Origin: Sphingobacterium litopenaei
Lineage (GTDB): Bacteria; Bacteroidota; Bacteroidia; Sphingobacteriales; Sphingobacteriaceae
Assembly (NCBI RefSeq): GCF_014692495.1
Contig: NZ_JACOIJ010000007.1
Span: forward strand, 1 to 64,000
Length of the DNA stretch: 64,000 nt
Direction: 5' to 3'
Shown: one piece after another, positions 61,231 through 64,000 of the stretch
Layout: each line of letters begins with the position of its first letter
Numbering within the stretch: the first letter of the stretch is position 1
The notes under the pieces: generated by a model
The model's database searches: none
What the model was told of the DNA's origin: nothing
Seen by the model: only the letters and a program-made list of their open reading frames with translations
Program-made: the position numbers and the translations under genes

Positions 61231-62010
61231 ATGCAAAACAATTTCCAACGTCGTGATCGCGGCGAAAAAAGAGAAAGTAATCAAATGGTATTTGGTATTC
61301 GTGCCGTAATCGAAGCCATTGACAGTGGTAAAGAGATTGAATCTCTTTTTATACAACGTGGTTTAAGCGGAAGCTTACTGTTGGAATTGAAGGCGTTGAT
61401 CAAAGAGCATAATATCGGTTATCAACAAGTTCCTGTTGAAAAACTGAATAGAATTACGCGCAAAAATCACCAAGGTGTAATTGCTGTAATTTCGCCAATT
61501 ACCTATCAAAATATTGAGGATATTCTTCCAGAGATTTACGAAAAAGGAGAGACGCCCTTGTTGTTGATGTTAGATGGAGTAACAGACGTTCGTAATATGG
61601 GAGCTATTGCGCGTACTGCTGAATGTGCTGGGGTGCACGCGATTATTGTTCCTAAAAAAGGTTCTGCAGAAATTAATCCAGATGCAATTAAAACTTCTGC
61701 TGGAGCATTGTACAAAATCCCGGTTTGTCGTCAAGATTCTTTAGGCAAAACAGGTAAATTTCTTATTGATTCAGGCGTACAATTAGTTGTTAGTACAGAG
61801 AAAACAAAGGATTCTGTTTATGATGTAGATTATACCGTTCCTACTTGTGTAATTATGGGAGCTGAAGATGTAGGTGTTTCGGATGATTTGATTCGTATTT
61901 CAGACAAATTAGCCAAAATTCCTATGTTCGGAGGAATTGGTTCATTGAACGTATCCGTATCGGCAGGTGTAGTGATTTACGAGGCTATCCGTCAACGTAA
62001 TATTCAATAA
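61231..62010 (+). CDS. rlmB: 23S rRNA (guanosine-2251-2'-O)-methyltransferase (TrmH/SpoU family)
   Basis: The 259-residue protein has an N-terminal substrate-binding domain (MVFGIRAVIEAIDSGKEIES, RKNHQGVIAVISPI) and a SPOUT core with DGVTDVRNMGAIARTAECAG, VIMGAEDVGVSDDLI and GSLNVSVSAGVVIYEAIR. RlmB methylates the 2'-OH of G2251 in the peptidyl-transferase centre. The gene is 75 bases after dnaX with its own promoter element and is followed 5 bases later by the HPP-family gene, which is probably co-transcribed. Confidence 0.9.
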   Translation: MQNNFQRRDRGEKRESNQMVFGIRAVIEAIDSGKEIESLFIQRGLSGSLLLELKALIKEHNIGYQQVPVEKLNRITRKNHQGVIAVISPITYQNIEDILPEIYEKGETPLLLMLDGVTDVRNMGAIARTAECAGVHAIIVPKKGSAEINPDAIKTSAGALYKIPVCRQDSLGKTGKFLIDSGVQLVVSTEKTKDSVYDVDYTVPTCVIMGAEDVGVSDDLIRISDKLAKIPMFGGIGSLNVSVSAGVVIYEAIRQRNIQ

Positions 62011-62015
62011 AAAAA

Positions 62016-62621
62016 ATGCTTAAGCAGAAACTACGCAGACAATTAAGAGTTTACAAATACGTAGTTTATAAAGAAACTTTAGTCGATTTTAAAGATCACT
62101 TTTGGTCTTTTATCGGCGCATTTATTGGGATTGGAATAATAGCTTATTTACAATCCATACAACTTCCTCAATTAGAAAACATTTTCCTTATTGGTTCTTT
62201 TGGCGCATCATCAGTACTTATTTATGGTGTTGTTTATAGTCCACTAGCGCAACCTCGAAATCTGATTGGTGGTCATGTCGTATCAGCTATAGTTGGTGTA
62301 ACAGTAGGGAAGTTCTTTCCAGACGTGGTTTGGTTAACGGCACCTATGGCAGTTGCCTTATCTATTGTCGCAATGCAGATTACACGTTCACTTCATCCTC
62401 CTGGCGGAGCTACGGCTTTAATAGCTGTGAGCGGTGGAACAAAAATAACTTCACTGGGTTATATGTACGTGTTATCTCCAGTATTAACAGGGGCATTGAT
62501 TTTATTCACAGTGGCATTGATTTTTAATAATATTACGAAAGATCGGCATTATCCAGTAAGGCATTCCAGATTAAGGAAATCGAGACGAATGATTTTAAGG
62601 AAAAGATTTAATAAACAATAA
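62016..62621 (+). CDS. HPP-family integral membrane protein
   Basis: The 201-residue protein has four to five membrane helices and the family hallmark ITRSLHPPGGATALIAVSGG, with HPP at its centre, preceded by IGSFGASSVLIYG and PRNLIGGHVVSAIVG. HPP proteins have been linked to nitrite transport in chloroplasts; the bacterial role is unclear. A basic C-terminal tail (RHSRLRKSRRMILRKRF) faces the cytoplasm by the positive-inside rule. It ends inside the 5' arm of the terminator hairpin. Confidence 0.85.
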   Translation: MLKQKLRRQLRVYKYVVYKETLVDFKDHFWSFIGAFIGIGIIAYLQSIQLPQLENIFLIGSFGASSVLIYGVVYSPLAQPRNLIGGHVVSAIVGVTVGKFFPDVVWLTAPMAVALSIVAMQITRSLHPPGGATALIAVSGGTKITSLGYMYVLSPVLTGALILFTVALIFNNITKDRHYPVRHSRLRKSRRMILRKRFNKQ

Positions 62622-62654
62622 AGGGAAGATGCATATTATCTTCCCTTTATTGTT
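62614..62654 (+). terminator. Terminator stem of the rlmB-HPP unit, T tract displaced by an intron fragment
   Basis: The 17-bp stem (arms 62614-62630 and 62638-62654, beginning AACAATAAAGGGAAGAT) has a 7-base loop. In place of the usual T run, the sequence continues directly with GTGTGCCC, the 5' end of a group II intron. Confidence 0.75.
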
Positions 62655-62815
62655 GTGTGCCCAGCATGGGCAATAACTCTAGGGTGTAAGTCTCGAACAC
62701 GCCTTTACAGTGGGAAGTGTTAGCTTATGACAAGGGTGTCCACCGCGAGGTGGAATCTGAAGGAAGTCTGAGGCAAAACCTCGGTCCGACGAACAGAAAC
62801 TACTATCAAAGAAAG
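62655..62815 (+). mobile_element. 5' fragment of a group II intron (part of domain I)
   Basis: The segment begins GTGTGCCCAGCATGGGC and contains GGTGTAAGTCTCGAAC, CAGTGGGAAGTGTTAGC, CAAGGGTGTCC, GCGAGGTGGAATCTGAAGG and CCTCGGTCCGACGAACAG. I recognise this order as the 5' region of bacterial group II introns. No reverse-transcriptase gene and no domain V or VI is present in the window, so it is a truncated relic. The 3' boundary is approximate. It abuts a terminator stem on the left and runs into a fimbrillin-like gene on the right. Confidence 0.75.
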
Positions 62816-64000
62816 GGGATAGTATGGTTCTCCACCTGTGTCATTTTTAGAACCAAACATGGTAATATGTCCTTGTGGATCAATTTGTATTTTTATAATT
62901 GGTTTTGAACCACTACGTCCATTCATTTTAAAAATCTCAGGCATCGTTACCGTATTATTATTTTTGTCCACATAGCTCTTACCCCATCGCGTGCCATCTG
63001 CAAATTGAATATTTGGTTTTAAAGAACGCTCATACTGATTAAATCCTTGAAATTGAATTTCATTGGTTTCAGTTTTTTGCTTTGGAGTGTTGGCGTTGTT
63101 TTGTGTTCCATAATATAACGTAGAGTCGTTAATGGTCATGTTGAATGAGTTGTCGATCTGGTATATATCGATAATAGCTCCAAAGTCCGAATCAGGAAAC
63201 GTAAATGTCAACGGTTTTGGAGTCGCAGACGCTACATTTGAACCGAAAATATCTACTTTAAAATCCCCAGTTGGCGTTGCGTCTACTACACATGGACAAA
63301 CTACTTTTAATTTTAAATTATATCTTACCCCTGGTTGTATTTTTATGTCCGGTATATTTATATGCTGAAATAATCCATTTATCTTTAGAGAGGATATATC
63401 ATAGGTGCTTTCTGCTCCATCTGCCAATATAAATAAAGATTCAGAACGTATGACATCACTGCCTATTGTGTTTGCGATAATTTTCAGTTCTTTTGCAGAT
63501 GTCAATTTATTTTGGAATGAAGGACTGCCTGTTGCGAGATCAAAACTCGCTTTTTCGAAACCTCCTGTAATAGTTGGATTGGTAAGTTCTGTGATTTTAC
63601 TTCCCAACCTCTTGTCTGTTTGATCCGCCTCAATGGTTGTGTACACCTCACTAAATTGGTGTTTAAGCTTCATCTCAATGGTATTTCCAGCAACTCGTAC
63701 AGTAATATTTTCGTGGTGATAAATGAATTCAGTTGTTAGATTTTCAAGTACAAGTTTTGATACATTAGTTGTGTCTTTGGGAACTGGTACTGTTGAGGTG
63801 CTATTGGTAGAATATGCAATAAATTGGTAAGTCGAGCCAATGTTTAACTTCTCAATTTTTATACTATTATCTCCTTTTTTATAGGTATGGGTTAAGTGAT
63901 TTGAAATAATTACCCTTGGAGTCAAAAACAAAAATCTTGATTTTAGTTCCATTTTCTAATTCCTTTGAGGAAGAAGTCTGCGTAGTTGCTGCGATTTTTT
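62816..64000 (-). pseudogene. Fimbrillin-like gene, frameshifted and 3'-truncated, 5' end beyond the window
   Basis: The longest open frame (62720-63952) would encode 410 residues, but both its ends look wrong. Upstream, another frame reads ELENGTKIKIFVFDSKGNYF from the window edge, a normal fimbrillin-like segment, and stops at 63879-63881. The main frame takes over with LTHTYKKGDNSIKIEKLNIG and STYQFIAYS, so a frameshift lies near 63893-63902. The body (SLKINGLFQHINIPDIKIQP, GVRYNLKLKVVCPC) resembles exported fimbrillin/Mfa-like adhesins. After NDTGGEPYYP the frame reads into the intron fragment and stops at 62720. Family assignment is moderate. Confidence 0.65.

Noticed and set aside
63868-63885. 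AAAAAAG slippery site as a programmed frameshift in the fimbrillin-like gene
   Set aside because: It lies at the stop codon of the upstream frame and beyond, after the point where the family-like sequence has already changed frame, so it cannot rejoin the two parts.
62720-63952. The 410-residue frame as an intact hypothetical protein
   Set aside because: Its first residues are in the wrong frame for the family and its last 30 or so come from the intron fragment, so it is better read as a damaged gene.

Overview
The window is a chromosomal segment of a low-GC Bacteroidota bacterium, most likely a member of the Sphingobacteriaceae (Sphingobacterium/Pedobacter group). The evidence is the gene content: gldA with a fused gldFG, DUF1599 next to a DoxX-type protein, a carboxypeptidase-regulatory TonB receptor, a fimbrillin-like gene, DUF4286 and a YXWGXW protein. 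Promoters also carry the Bacteroidota -7 element TAnnTTTG. No tRNA, rRNA or CRISPR array was seen. Most of the window is ordinary core genome, with accessory DNA at both edges.

Layout. 1-602 is a decayed IS3/IS150-like element abutting a DUF1080 lipoprotein gene and its AraC regulator. 2.6-4.1 kb holds a succinyl-CoA:acetate CoA-transferase. 4.2-10.6 kb (minus) is an operon-like run DUF1599 - DoxX/thioredoxin-like - aroK - GDPD lipoprotein - gldA - gldFG. 10.7-13.7 kb (plus) carries a HipA-like kinase with DUF3037, then cysE-cysM. 13.7-22.6 kb (minus) has a META lipoprotein, a C1 peptidase, a very large NtrY-like histidine kinase, a rhodanese and rpsA. 22.7-28.0 kb (minus) is a tight five-gene envelope run: PASTA protein, mltG, thioesterase, YihY and an orphan hybrid kinase. 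ddl diverges from it.

29.2-36.9 kb (minus) has an M14 peptidase, an alkB/ada alkylation-repair pair, a methyltransferase overlapping pncB, and the YXWGXW protein. 37.2-40.8 kb (plus) is mlaEFD-rluA plus a small CxxC membrane protein. 41.2-45.5 kb (plus) couples an S9-fold lipoprotein that has lost its catalytic Ser and His to a histidine kinase and an OmpR regulator. 45.6-50.0 kb is a housekeeping run (greA, HIT, DedA, ppa, CNNM/CBS, rsmE). 50.0-52.5 kb (minus) is a LolD/FtsX-type ABC system with a histidine-rich loop, probably zinc-related. It diverges from a TonB receptor and beta-helix lipoprotein pair (52.7-56.8 kb), with palindromic half-sites between. 56.8-57.4 kb is a gene-free stretch with a 141-bp nested palindrome. 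57.9-62.6 kb has an AraC regulator, a small lipoprotein, dnaX, rlmB and an HPP protein. The right edge has the 5' fragment of a group II intron immediately after a terminator stem, cutting into a frameshifted fimbrillin-like gene that runs off the window.

Points most worth a second look: the pseudo-peptidase/two-component operon; the intron fragment at a terminator; the 141-bp palindrome; the putative zinc-import island with its operator-like sites; the HipA-like/DUF3037 pair; and promoters that suggest leaderless mRNAs for cysE, dnaX and the DUF4286 gene.
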